This document shows, piece by piece, positions 38,202 to 50,100 of a stretch of 64,000 bases of DNA. The notes beneath the pieces were generated by a model. The model was not told the origin of the DNA. It saw nothing but the letters and a program-made list of their open reading frames with translations, and ran no database searches. This DNA is from Amyelois transitella (taxonomy: Eukaryota > Arthropoda > Insecta > Lepidoptera > Pyralidae): NCBI RefSeq assembly GCF_032362555.1, contig NC_083510.1:6165501-6229500 (forward strand). Reading direction: 5' to 3'. Every line of letters begins with the position of its first letter. Positions within the stretch are counted from its first letter, which is position 1. Made by a program: the position numbers and the translations under genes.

Positions 38202-39459
38202 ATGTCTATTACTACGGATGGCGATTTGATAGATAAAGCAGTGGAGAAAGAAGAGCGTCTACAAAGGATAAAAGTTATATATCTTTTTTATTTGCCTTTC
38301 AATTTTCTACTATACTAAGTCATTCAAATTGTCCACGTAGTCTTACACTTACTTCAATAAAACGCTTCTTTTTGTTAGCTTCGCATCATTCACTTTGACA
38401 AAAAAACAGAGAGCCTCGCAATCGTCTTTACCATGTATTTTTATTAACTTTCAGGTGGTGCTTTTCTATCAGCAGTTGCTGGAATTTCAGCATTTGTAGG
38501 ATTTAGTGCCACTTTAGCAGCTGCCAAAAAAGCCGATCCGAAATATTTTAATAAAGGTAATATATATTAAACAGTTACAGGCTGATTTGTGAAATCAGGT
38601 AGGTACCTACTTATCCATCTTGTAGAGGATACCTACTTACCAGATTTGAATCCCAATGCAGGCAGGCACTGCTAGGCAGCTTTTTGTTACAAGTGAAAAA
38701 AATTTGCCAACAGTTTAAATAAACTTATTTATTTTCCAGGGTTACATAGCAGTGCTGAGTTAGCAGATGCTGGTGCTATCTTAGCACTTAGAGCGCTTGG
38801 TTGGGGTACTCTCTATGCAGTGGCTGGGACTTCATGTTTGTGTTATAGTATATGGAAGCTGTCTGGTGCTCAAAATGTAAGGATATTCAACATTTATCTT
38901 CTTGAACTAATATCTCAGTTTCAGATTGGGTATCCTTATTTTAATGATAACCATTTGTAGAAGTTTTGTTACCTTCTGCTTACATGCGTGGTTTGCGTTC
39001 AACTAAGTGAATCAAGTCAATGCATGTGTAAAAACCAAGAAAAACAATAAAACTTGTCAGACATGGCGGGTGACACGGCTACTGTGTCACTAAACGCTAT
39101 GGCGTTTGACACGGCAGGTGTGTCACAAAATATTTGTATGCCGCAACTCTTAAGTGTTTAAAAATGTGCGCCGCAACAAATCGGTTAATAAAATTAAGAA
39201 CAAGGGGAACAGAATAACAAAACCATTGGTAATAGGCATGGCACAGGCTAAACTGAATAATTGATATCATATACATGTGCCTGTATAATTCAAATACCTA
39301 CTTTTTTTTCAGCTCAAGGAGTTTAGAATTAAAATGGGCAACATATTACCCGAACTACCTAAAAACAACCCTCCTCAATCTAGAACAGAATTTACTGGTC
39401 TTAATGACCTATTAACTTATATATCAGAAGAATATGGAAAACCAGTTAAAGGAAATTAG
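38202..39459 (+). CDS. TMEM242: Transmembrane protein 242 homologue
   Basis: This is a small two-helix membrane protein; the vertebrate member is an inner mitochondrial membrane factor for assembly of respiratory complex I and ATP synthase. Coding exons are 38202-38274, 38455-38556, 38740-38876 and 39313-39459, giving 152 residues. Membrane segments are about residues 25-48 (GGAFLSAVAGISAFVGFSAT) and 72-99 (ALRALGWGTLYAVAGTSCLC). Family hallmarks are AAAKKADPKYFNKG, LALRALGWGTLYA and LKEFRIKMGNILPELPKN. Introns 2 and 3 are normal. The exon 1/exon 2 frame (RIK / GGAFL) can only be kept with a non-canonical intron 1: the sequence after AAAAG is TTATATATC, while the 3' end is TTAACTTTCAG. The gene converges on PDCD2. 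Confidence 0.88.
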
Positions 39460-39492
39460 AATAATGTGTGAAACAAAATTTGTAAATAATTA

Positions 39493-39498
39493 TTTATT
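39493..39498 (-). terminator. PDCD2: PDCD2 poly(A) signal
   Basis: AATAAA on the minus strand, 17 bp past the PDCD2 stop codon, within the likely 3' UTR of the convergent TMEM242. Confidence 0.6.
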
Positions 39499-39515
39499 TA
39501 GTAAAAATATGTGTA

Positions 39516-42500
39516 TTAGTTTGTTAAATCTTGTTTTATTATGTATTCTTCCTTATAGCTGGGTCCCCCATTACAACTTCTTTTACAGGTGTAGACTGCT
39601 AACACTCCCCAATCTATACTGTTTAAGTCTATACCAACATCGATAAAGTTAAGTAACTGTGGCATGATCTGAAATTAGAAAATATGCTTAATTCTTATAT
39701 TGTCTGAGACAAGCTACAGTGTTGATAAGGTGCTTTAGGAAATTAGGTGACCTCAAAGGGATAAAAAGTAGAGTATTTCCCAGTATTTTAAAAATGGTTT
39801 TTACCTGAAATTCAAATTGTCTTTCACCATTACAGTACTGACATTTTGGTATATCTATGAAACTATCAGAATTTCCTGTAATCCATAAAGGATGTCCATC
39901 TCTATCATATCTTAGGACTTGGTCCGGATGCCTTGCAACTCTCTTGCTGAATTTATTGAAAACTTTATCTTCTGGCAATGGCCTAGTATACTGCTCCAAT
40001 TCAGTATCACTAACATTGTCTAAACTGCCTGCCTTCTTTTCCTGCATTAGTTTTCTCAATTTTTCCATTTCATGATTCACATCCACATTGTCCTTATCTT
40101 CCTGCAGAGATGAAAAATAATATAATAATCCACACTTTCCTATAAGGAATACATAGGTTTATTTTTTTTCTGGAAATTCCCACAGAAGCAACACCCTACA
40201 TAAAAGTAAGTAACTATAGGTATACAGTAGTACTTGAAAGCAACTAAAAAAGCAGAACTCTTCTGGTTAATATCATAGAAGGCATCAAAAGAAAAATATC
40301 ACTTAGGGACACATGATCTTCTAGGGTGGGATAAGTTGTGCTGATATTACTACGCTTTTTTTTACAGTTGATATGGAATAATGGTACATACATACATAAA
40401 ATCACGCCTCTTTCCCGGAGGGGTAGGCAGAGACTACCTCTTTCCACTTGCCACGATCCCTGCATACTTCCTTTGCTTCATCCACATTCATAACTCTCTT
40501 CATGCAAGCTCGGCGGTTTCGGGTACTTTTGACCTGACCCTTTACCAGGACGTCATTAATTTGATCAAGATATGTTCGTCTAGGTATTCCCACCCCGACC
40601 TTTCCCTCCACACTCTCCATGTATATCTGCTTAATCAACCTGTTTTCATTCATCCTCTCCACATGACCAAACCATCTCAACATACCCTTTTCTATTCCTG
40701 TAACTACATCTTCTTTCACATCACAACATTCCCTTATCACGCTGTTCCTTATCCGGTCACTCAATTTCACACCCAACATGCTCCTTAACGCTCTCATTTC
40801 CACTGCATTTATTCTGCTTTCGTGCTTCTTTTGCCATACTCAACTTTCACTCCCATACATTAATGTCGGGACCAACACGCCCCTGTGCACAGCCAGTCGA
40901 GCCTTTTTGGATAGTTTCTGACTGCTCATAAAGGAATGCAAAGCTCCATTCACCATGTTCCCCGCGTTTACTCTCCTTTCAATATCACTATCACACTTGC
41001 CATCTGATGTAAACTTTGACCCTAGATATACAAACTCTTTCACTTGCTCAACTTTTTCTCCTCCAATCAAAATATTACATGCTGTCATTTCTTTCTCCAT
41101 TTCAAAAACCAGTGTTTTAGTTTTACTTACGTTCACTTTTATTCCTTTCTCTTTTAAAGCTTCATGCATACAGTTTACCATCTCCTGTAACTCCTCCGCT
41201 GATGACGCCAGTATAACCTGATCGTCGGCATAGAGCAGACATTTGACGAGTAACTCATTCATCCTTAATCCACTTTCAGACTCTTTCAAATCTGTCAAGC
41301 AATTATCCATAAATAGGTTGAACAGCCACAGTGACGCAACACATCGTTGCCTAACGCCTTTCTCAATCTTAAACCACTCAGTGTGCGCTCCGTTTATCCT
41401 GACATTCATAGCACTCTAATCCACATATAAGGATTTCAGTGCTCGTATTAAGAGACTGCTCACCCCATGTATAGAAAGTGCTGACCACAATTCATTCCTC
41501 TTAACTCCGTCATAGGCCTTTTCCAAATCCACGAATGTGCAATAGACTTTTTGACTCTTGGCCAAAAACTTTTCGGCTATGCACCGCAAAGAAAAGACCT
41601 GATCAGTACATCCCATTCCCTTTCGAAATCCCGCTTGAGCATCCCATATTTTGTCATCAGTTATAATGGTACAATGAAAGTAAATACCAACCTCATCTTC
41701 TTCATCAACAATAAGTTCCCACTCCTTGAATAAAATAGATTTACCTGATTCTGTTACAATAAAGTTGTTAATTTTACATGAAGTAGGATTCTGAAATATA
41801 AGTAAAAAACATTTATAAGAATATAAGCAAATTTCATAAAGCAATAACTAGTAGCTATTATTTTTATAATACACAACATATGGAAATCCATCTGTTTCTT
41901 GTCCAGATTCATCACTATCCTCAGGTTTTACCAAAAATTTAAGCAGTATGTGTCCTGCTGACTTCACTTCTATTATATTTGTAAACATTAGAAGTTTAGA
42001 ATTTCAACGCAAAACTAAGTAATACATACCTGTTGTACAACAGAGCAATATTCCTTATGTCCTTTCTGCCAATCCAAAATCTGGTGTTTACGACTGCAGT
42101 AATAAACTTTTTTACATTTTGCACAATGAGAAGGACCTTTGATGCCACAAACATCACATAAATTGGCCCACTTGTCCATTGGAAAAACCTATATAAAAAA
42201 ATTTTGCTACAGTAGGTTAAAAAAAGTTTGATGATCAGGTAGCACGAAAACATAAAAGTAAAAGAAAGTAAGGATCACGGCAAGACGTCAAGGTCTGATT
42301 ATGTTTAAGATGAAATAAAATTTGTTTGCTACATACCTCATTTTCATTCTCTTCATACGGCTCATATGAATAAAAAGGGTTCTTTCGAGGAAGTTGGCAA
42401 CGGAGGACCAAGAAATTTTCAGAAGAATTTGGCTGACAGCATGGTCCATTTCTACATATGAAAATAAAAATTGTCCGATGAAAACTATTTTCGTCTTCTT

Positions 42501-42780
42501 CATATGGGGCATAAATCTACAAGATCACATTATTTCGATCACATGTTATCATGACAAATAGAATTTCTATTTTTAAAGCAAGTCTAAAATGTTTACTTAC
42601 TTGACACAAAAATACTAATGGGTCTTTACACTTTTTACAAGACAGCACAAAAGGTATAGGCAAGTTTTGAAGATCCAGCCATGCAGGTTTGCCACCGATT
42701 TTACTCGGAAAAAATCGAGGATGCAAGAGCCAACTACATTTTTCTTCCAGTATGCCGATGTCAATTTTATTCTCACTCAT
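39516..42780 (-). CDS. PDCD2: Programmed cell death protein 2 (Zfrp8 homologue)
   Basis: This is a conserved MYND-finger protein; family members act as chaperones for ribosomal protein uS5 and, in fly, are needed for stem-cell maintenance. Exons are 42601-42780, 42337-42516, 42030-42188, 41692-41790, 39805-40101 and 39516-39668, all phase 0, giving 355 residues (human is 344). The N-terminal part has SKIGGKPAWLDLQNLP, CKKCKDPLVFLCQIYAPYEE, FHRTIFIFICRNGPC and LRCQLPRKNPFYS. The MYND finger is in exon 3 (LCDVCGIKGPSHCAKCKKVY, YCSRKHQILDWQKGHKEYC). The C-terminal domain has VFNKFSKRVARHPDQVLRY, HPLWI, CQYCNGERQFEFQIMPQLL and IDWGVLAVYTCKRSC. The donor after EEDE is GAG^GTTGGT, weak but needed for phase. 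A 1.3-kb truncated LINE fills intron 4, starting about 35 bp past that donor. Confidence 0.93.
40385..41657 (-). mobile_element. 5'-truncated LINE with YADD reverse transcriptase (copy 1)
   Basis: It encodes the later part of a non-LTR reverse transcriptase on the minus strand: [48 protein letters not shown] (catalytic YADD), [30 protein letters not shown], and a C-terminal [16 protein letters not shown] to GKEA and stop. It is broken by stops (TGA in place of Trp after YGSES; another near 41410), so it is a dead copy. The 3' tail is a short TATG repeat, as in RTE-type LINEs; clade assignment is tentative. It sits in PDCD2 intron 4 in the host's sense orientation. Confidence 0.85.
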
Positions 42781-43219
42781 TTTTCAGACCACGAATTGTT
42801 TTTTAATTTGATATAAACGCAGATCTAACAAAAAATATTGAAATACAATCTGCGCACGGACCATGCACGTCTTCTTCAAACATTGATTCTATGTATCAAT
42901 ATCAAATGTCAATGTCATGCAGTACTTGTCTTTTGACACGATTCACGCTTTTTTAATGGCTTTGGATCCAAGTCTTTTGAAACAATAGATCTAATTTAAA
43001 TAAAATTTTAAATGTACAATATCAAATTATAGATATATAAAATTAATTTCTTATAATTTATATTAGTCTGTCAATAGAGTTTTAATTTGCAGGTCATTAA
43101 AATCGGTGAAGTAGTTTTTAAGATGTTCAATATATTTATTGACTACTATAGCTAGGTATTTAACAGCCCTTGAATCGTTAGACTGGCAACACTGACAATC
43201 AATCGCTGGTCGCTAGATA
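42781..43219. promoter_or_regulatory. PDCD2 upstream region
   Basis: AT-rich sequence upstream of the PDCD2 start; it should hold the PDCD2 promoter. No specific element was recognised. Confidence 0.4.
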
Positions 43220-43688
43220 CAGTAGAATCCCGATTATCCGAATCAATTAAAACCAGTGGTAATTCGGATAACCGAAAATCCGGATAATCGATTTCATAGT
43301 CAAATCAAACAATATTTGATATTTAAATGTTATCTTATGTAATGAGTTTGACATTTGCACCTACGTCGCTTAGAAAAAATGATTTAAAAAAAAAATTATA
43401 CATATGTACATGTGATTCAATCACATCTTTTCATTGCAGCCAAATCTCTGATGTGCTTCAGTTGTAACAGCTGTAAGGAATTCGAATCCTCCTGTCTTTC
43501 AAACCACTTAAAAGCTATTTCTAGAGTTTCAAAAGCTTCTGCGTGAGATGGTTCTTGACATTCATCCTCAGTTTCAGTCTCTTCTTTGAGATGAGAGCTG
43601 GGAGTAAACATTCGGAGGCGCGTTGACTTGTCGCTAGTTGCGCGGTACTAGAGCCGTGACGCGAGTCCGGATAATCGGAATTCTACTG
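43220..43688. mobile_element. pogo/Tigger-type MITE with transposase C-terminal remnant
   Basis: The inverted termini are CAGTAGAATCCCGATTATCC on the left and, on the right, the complement of CAGTAGAATTCCGATTATCC. One base differs over the first 21. A further internal inverted copy (CCGAAAATCCGGATAATCG) follows the left end. On the minus strand, 43417-43611 stays open for 64 codons and looks like the acidic tail of a Tigger/CENP-B-like transposase (EDECQEPSHAEAFETLEIAF, KWFERQ). The rest of the transposase is missing, so this is an internally deleted 469-bp derivative. A TA precedes the left end, but no matching TA follows the right. Confidence 0.8.
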
Positions 43689-44134
43689 CAGTTCTTCAGT
43701 TCAGAGGTCTCTAGCAGAAACTAAATAGAGATAAGTACCTACTATGTATGCCGGTAGCTCAGCTGAGTCGACTGAACACTGCACTGGTTTTAGTCAGTCA
43801 GTCTATCCGAATCGGTAAGACCTAGGTCGTACGAAGTCGGCGGCAAACTGCATGAGCCGTAAAGCTTTTTTATATTGTGATTGTCCGATTTCGTTTTATG
43901 GCGGGCAAAGTTACGGGCAGGAGCTAGTTTCAAATAAAAGTAATATAGCAAGTATTTTTTGTATTGTGGCCACTAATATAATACACAAGTAAAATTTTAA
44001 ACTTTACATTATAAAATAGGTACAGTATTAAATACACATGTTATAATAACTAATATTTACAAGTCCGAGAAACTACTATACACATTATTAAATTATAATA
44101 ATTTAATAGACATGGTATATGGACAGGCAACTGT
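43689..44134. other. Spacer and SENP-like 3' UTR
   Basis: No gene was recognised. On the minus strand an ATTAAA lies near 44105-44110, about 25-30 bp beyond the SENP-like stop codon, a possible poly(A) signal. Confidence 0.4.
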
Positions 44135-47100
44135 TTAACATTCATTCTTCTTAAACTTTTTACTTGATTCATTCATTACATCTTCAAGTTTATTAATTCT
44201 TCTTGTTTTGAGAAACGAATTGCTATCACTGTCACTCACATTCTGTCGAATACAATTCAAACTAGACACATTTTGATTGTGTACACCATGTTTTTTATCA
44301 CTTATAGTTTTATTACTCTTATTCACTATTAACGTATTTTGAATGTCTTTGACCAAATCACTTGTCTGTGCAAATTTAATAGGTATTAATATTTGATTTT
44401 CATTATCACCTTTCTTTATAAATTCTGGCTTGATCTGCACCATAGACCTATTTTCAGCGTCACTAGAAAGTCTTATTGCCTTTCGCAAGTGTATTGTGTC
44501 TGAAGAATCGATAAAATTTCTCTTAACTAATATGTCACCAGAGGATATTTGTTTCACAAATGTCAATGTGGGAGGGCCTTCTGAGTCTTTTCCTTCTGTT
44601 TTATTTAATTTACTAGAACTAGCATTGGCTTTTTCTCCGTCTGATCCCTCTTCTTGTTGTTCTTCCATTTCTATTAATTTACCTGAAAATATATAGTTAC
44701 TCTTAAATTTACTAATTAGAAAACATATGTATTTGTTTGTGTTTAGGGCTAATATAAAAAAGTAGCCAATAATAAAATGTTTTTCTTCTTCCTCCTGGCT
44801 TTAGTTTCGGTTGTATCCTTACCTATCTGGAGGAACTCTGGGTGTGCCTTTGATCAAGGATCCTAGATTGGGTGTGTCCAATTTTTACTCCAAGTGATTT
44901 CCATCTGACCTCCACAAACTTTGCAGGTAAATATAATCCATGTTTTGGATCCATGGTTACACATCCAGTTGCCTGAATGTTCAGGTTTCCTCGCAAAATG
45001 AAAATAGTTGTTACATGGTTGAGGTGAGATTCGGATCTAGCCACAATCCGAATCCCACCTTGACCATTCTGTGCATTACGCATTTTGGGCACCTTACCGA
45101 TACAACCACCGCTCTGCTAGACTTAAATGTTTTTATACGATATTATTTATACATACCATTTAAAGTAGGGAATGTGATATCAGGAAGAGTCAAATGCGAA
45201 TCTGGGTTGTATTTATGCATAAGGGTTTTTAATAATTTTGATATCTCCTCGCGTTTTCTTGTTACAACTATTTCGTCAAACCAATTTGCTAGTTGTTTTA
45301 TAGGTAACGAATAATCTATAATAGGTTCCTGGAAAAAAGGTATATCAGAAATCAATATGGTCATTTGGCCATCTGTTATCTCGACACTAATGTATAAATT
45401 AAATTGCCTGAGATATTAAAAGTTAAATTCACTTCTTACTTCAGTATTTGCAGGCAATTTACAGCATCCTGTGTCACAATGACTGTTTGATTATTCAAAA
45501 ATATATTAAAACACCTTATCAGTAAATGGGTGAGTAAACAGGTAGGATATTATACTTTTTATTACAAAGATTTTTTTTCTGCATAGATTCTGGTTTTGAA
45601 GTAAGGTTTTACTTTTGTATCTTCAGAATGTGTCAGAGTATAACTTGAGACCAATGAAAGATTTTCATCAATGAAAGATTTTGTTTGGTTAATGATGAAA
45701 AATTATTAAGAAATGGTACTTACCTTAAAAAAATGTTCAACATATTGTAATAAATATAAGCCACAATCGGTAAAATTATTTTGCTGTGGTATTTTCGGAC
45801 AGCTTCCTTTCATGTTGTCTTTATTGAATATTTTAGATGGCGATATCTGAAATATTGAAGAATAACGAAAATAAGACAGATAACAATAGAAAACAAAATC
45901 AATTTTTTTTTTTTGTAAATTACCTTTGCTTGGTATTCGCAAGTCAGATAGTCGCGCAATGTTGCAACAACACGAGATCTCGAAGCGCCAGCCAAGGAGT
46001 CAAATATTAATATACATGGTCTGAAAAATTAAAGAAAGGGTAATAAAATGATAACAAGATACTGTATTGTAGTAGTGTTTATTCCAGATGACCCAGACAA
46101 ACGGAAACTTCGATCTCGATCGAAAAGTTCAGGTGACTAGATAGAGATAGAGAGATACTGCCATCTTCATGGCCGCATCTATAGAGAAACCAGTCTAACG
46201 CGTATCATTGGTTGCACTTCAATGTACCTACATATTCTCAAGATAATAAATGAAATTCAGCAAAGTGTCAGTCAGGTATCTATTCAAAATCATTTACAGG
46301 GACACTGTGGGATTTCTAAACTACCAGTCTTGTTTACTAGTTGGGATGTTCATGTTTAATTTGAAACTGCTACAAACATTTATGAAAAACTAGAGGCCGC
46401 CCGCGGCTTCGTCCGCATGGAAACCCTATCAATTCCGCAGGCACTCCTAGATGAAAAGTAGCCTATGTTATTTTGGGTCTTCAGCTACCTACATACCAAA
46501 TTTCATCGTAATCAGTTCAGTAGTTTTTGCATGAAAAAGTAACAAACATCCATACTGACATACTCACAAACTTTCGCATTTATAATATTAGTAGGCTATA
46601 TTAAAAATTCTTACTGCTTGATGGGCTCAGTTTTTCCAGCCGGCTGAACTTCAGGTTTCTTTTCTACCGGAGTCTTCTCACCCTCCTCTTCATCTGAATC
46701 ACATTGCATGTCCAAATCACTTTCCTGAAATAAAAAAAAAAATTATAACCTGATAATAATTTAAAAAAAAAGAGTGGCTTAAATATTTAGTGCAATAAAT
46801 TATGTTTATAAAAATAGGGAATCACCTCTGCCTCTGCCTCGTCACGTTCACTTAAATTATCTGAGTCACAACTTAATGTAAGTTGTTCCTGTTTTGTTAG
46901 GGGTGTAATTGTTGTATTACCTATTTGCATAGATGATCTGCGCTCTGTAAGAAAGTGTTTTTTTTTTAAATTTAAGTTTAATATTTTAATATATTACTTG
47001 AAAAAATAAGAAATAGATTACAATAAATAAAAACTCCAATACCAACCTCTTTTCTTAATTTCCTGTGGAGTAACAGTACGATTATCAATCATACTTCTGC

Positions 47101-50100
47101 ATCCATCTAAGCTGGGAAAACAAATAATAGCCACAAACCAGTGGCAATTTTCATTGATAGGAACTACAATATAATCTTTTTCAAATATGTTCACATTTTT
47201 TGTCCATGTTTTCACACGTGCATGACGTTTTTGTGCTGGAGTTAAGCTGCTGTCCCATTCATGAGGGTTCGAACTTTTATTTACTTTACTGGGTTTTGTT
47301 GTCAATCTTTTATAAAAGAAGGTGCTAAAAATATGAGTCTTTTCTCTCTGACTGTGAGTGAGAACTTCATGAACTAAATGTTTTAAATAAAAATCAATTA
47401 TAACATCATTTAAAAACTGATCCTGTGCTAAGCACATATAGTCTTCAGTATTTATAGGTATACCACCTTTACCAGGAGGATAAATTAATATTTGTCTTAT
47501 TTCTGGAGAACTGGAACTGAAACAAAATTATTAATTTTTATTACTAACAGGCTTCACATGGGATTCTCAGACATAATAGTAATCTATCCTTTAATAGACT
47601 TAAGTGAGACAATATTCAAAACCTGAAAAGGAAAGTAATAAGTTACCTTTTGACTCCAGAAGCACTGGAAGCACTTGCTGACCTAGTAGTCATTTTTGTG
47701 ACATTATTACTTTCTTTAGAACATGTCCTTACTAAAATGTCATTAGCCTCTCGAGCATTCAGTTCATCTATCACTTTTCCAAACAACATTTTTAATGTCG
47801 CTTTAGCTTCATCAGTTATTATATCTGGTAGGAGTGTTATTCTTTTAAATGGATCATTAGTTGACATCGGGTTATAGTATGGACCTAAAACAAATGTTAT
47901 AAGATATCATACTTCTGCATGTAAGTTTGGAATAAATAATAGTAGGTGGGTATAAAAAGTAGTAATACAAACCACAATCTTCATTCATATCTAAAGCTTT
48001 CCTAATATAGGCGCCACACTTGTTCATTGTATACAAAAAAATAACTGGCATCCCTTTCCCAAAATGTACCAGAATTTTTACAACTTCCTTCAGCTGAATT
48101 TGGAGTGCCACATCCTTTGATTCATTCTTTAGCGAAGGTGCAACAATTTTGATCCCTTTTGATGATATGTAAACCTACAATGGGAAACATTAATTTCAAA
48201 TAAATGACATTGAAAATGAGACAAAGAAGAAAGTTTTCAACAATACTTGGTATAAATGAACATAATGGTATACCTTTTCTTTAGGTGTGTATCTATAGGA
48301 GCCGATCCTAATAGTGCGGCAATTAAGAGATGTAACTATGTTCTGTAATAAACTAGGATTCATCTCGTCCCTACTAGTATCTGAAAAAGTGAAATAAAAT
48401 ATTATTATTAATACATGAACCCGTAGGCATCAAATAATAGCCTTTTGCACTGGGAATTTAAAGTTGAGATAAAGACTCAACCCTTGAAAATGAGATATAA
48501 AAACAAAAAAATTGTTGAATTTTTTTTTCATACGCAAGAAGATCTGGGGCATTTAGGAATTAATAACACGTAATGGATATAGAAAAAATAACCTAGACAA
48601 ATATTCAAATATTATACAATTATGGGTAAGCCAGTTTCAACAGAAATTCAATTTTGGGTCAATACAGCTGTAATTTTTCGCACGTTGGAGAAGCATAATA
48701 ACAAAGGCATAAGTTTAGGGATACACATTAGGTTATTACGACCAAGTACGCAGTCTATCGATTTCTCCGGTAGCTAATATCTTTTGCATTACTTCACATT
48801 GCTATCATTTTGGCATTGTACAGGCAAGACAAACCGACAAAGGAACTTTATAATGGTAACATAGAAAAAAGAAACGGTTATATTTTGAGGTAACGCATGC
48901 AAAGTACTACTCATGTACCCAAATTTCGTTGAGAACACTCAAAAACATATAAGTACGATATGTACAAAACGTGTATTTATTGATGTAATTACCTGTTTTG
49001 ACGCTTTTAAAACTGTTATGAAACATATTGAGTCTAGAATACTAATAAAATATTGAGAATAAATTAAAATACTCCAAAATAAGGAACAACGACACTCGCA
49101 TTCATCATCGAAAAGTTATTGAAGAAAACAAATTGACATATCTATGTCGGTCGGCCATATTAAAGTGTAGTGAGGAGCCTGACTTGTAGTGTTGTATCAA
49201 GCAATTAAACCGATGTTTAATCGAGAATCGCGTAATGCATAGATAATATAATAATAATTAATGGTGCAGTTTTTGTGATTAATTTCGAACACTTTTTGTA
49301 TAATACATTTCATTTGACGGTAATTTATCAAAACTGAAAAATTTCATAATAATGCATTTTAGTAATTTCCGTATGGTAACGTATCATAAGACTTTGTTCT
49401 GCCCTATTTTCTCTAAAACAACAAAACATCGATTTTTCACATCTTAATCTTTTCTACTTGCCAGATTTCAGTTGTTTTCTTATGCAGTCTTTATCGGAGC
49501 AAAGTGAAAAGAAAAGTTTCATTTGCATTATTTCCTTGTAATTTTTTCAATAAGTGTCTTCACAAAAAAGAAGAAAAAGATATCGGTGAAATATAAAATA
49601 CCGGTTGTAATTTACAATCGGTATTTTATATTTCACCGAATACTCCAGGAAAAACTATGTCCGATCCGTCGTCACACATTGCCTCCTTTGTGACATCTGT
49701 CATCTCTCAAGTCACCACAGGCTGTCACTGTCACTCACTGATTTTGACAATAGGTAGGTAATACTTTCTTTCCGGATATAGGTACATGCCTGCGATTACC
49801 TAAGGTCACTTCCTTAAAAAATCTTAGAAAATCAGTCGTCCTCTATGTAAATACAATTTTTAAAGGCGAGTACATGGGTATTTTTGACATGCGCACCTCA
49901 CAAACAATAGCTACCTTTAAAAAAAACTTGAAGGACTATCTCTCTTCTTATATCCTACTATACTATTATAAAGGCGAAAGTTTGTATGGATGTTTGTTAC
50001 TCTTTCACGCAAAAACTACTGAACCGATTACCATGAAATTTGGTATGTAGGTGGCTGAAGACCCAGAATAACACATAGGCTACTTTTTATCCCAGAGTTC

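Noticed and set aside
40840..41844. Reverse-transcriptase ORFs as host genes
   Set aside because: They are interrupted, truncated LINE copies that recur at 50-51 and 61 kb. The first 33 codons of the spliced PDCD2 exon happen to be in frame with one of them.
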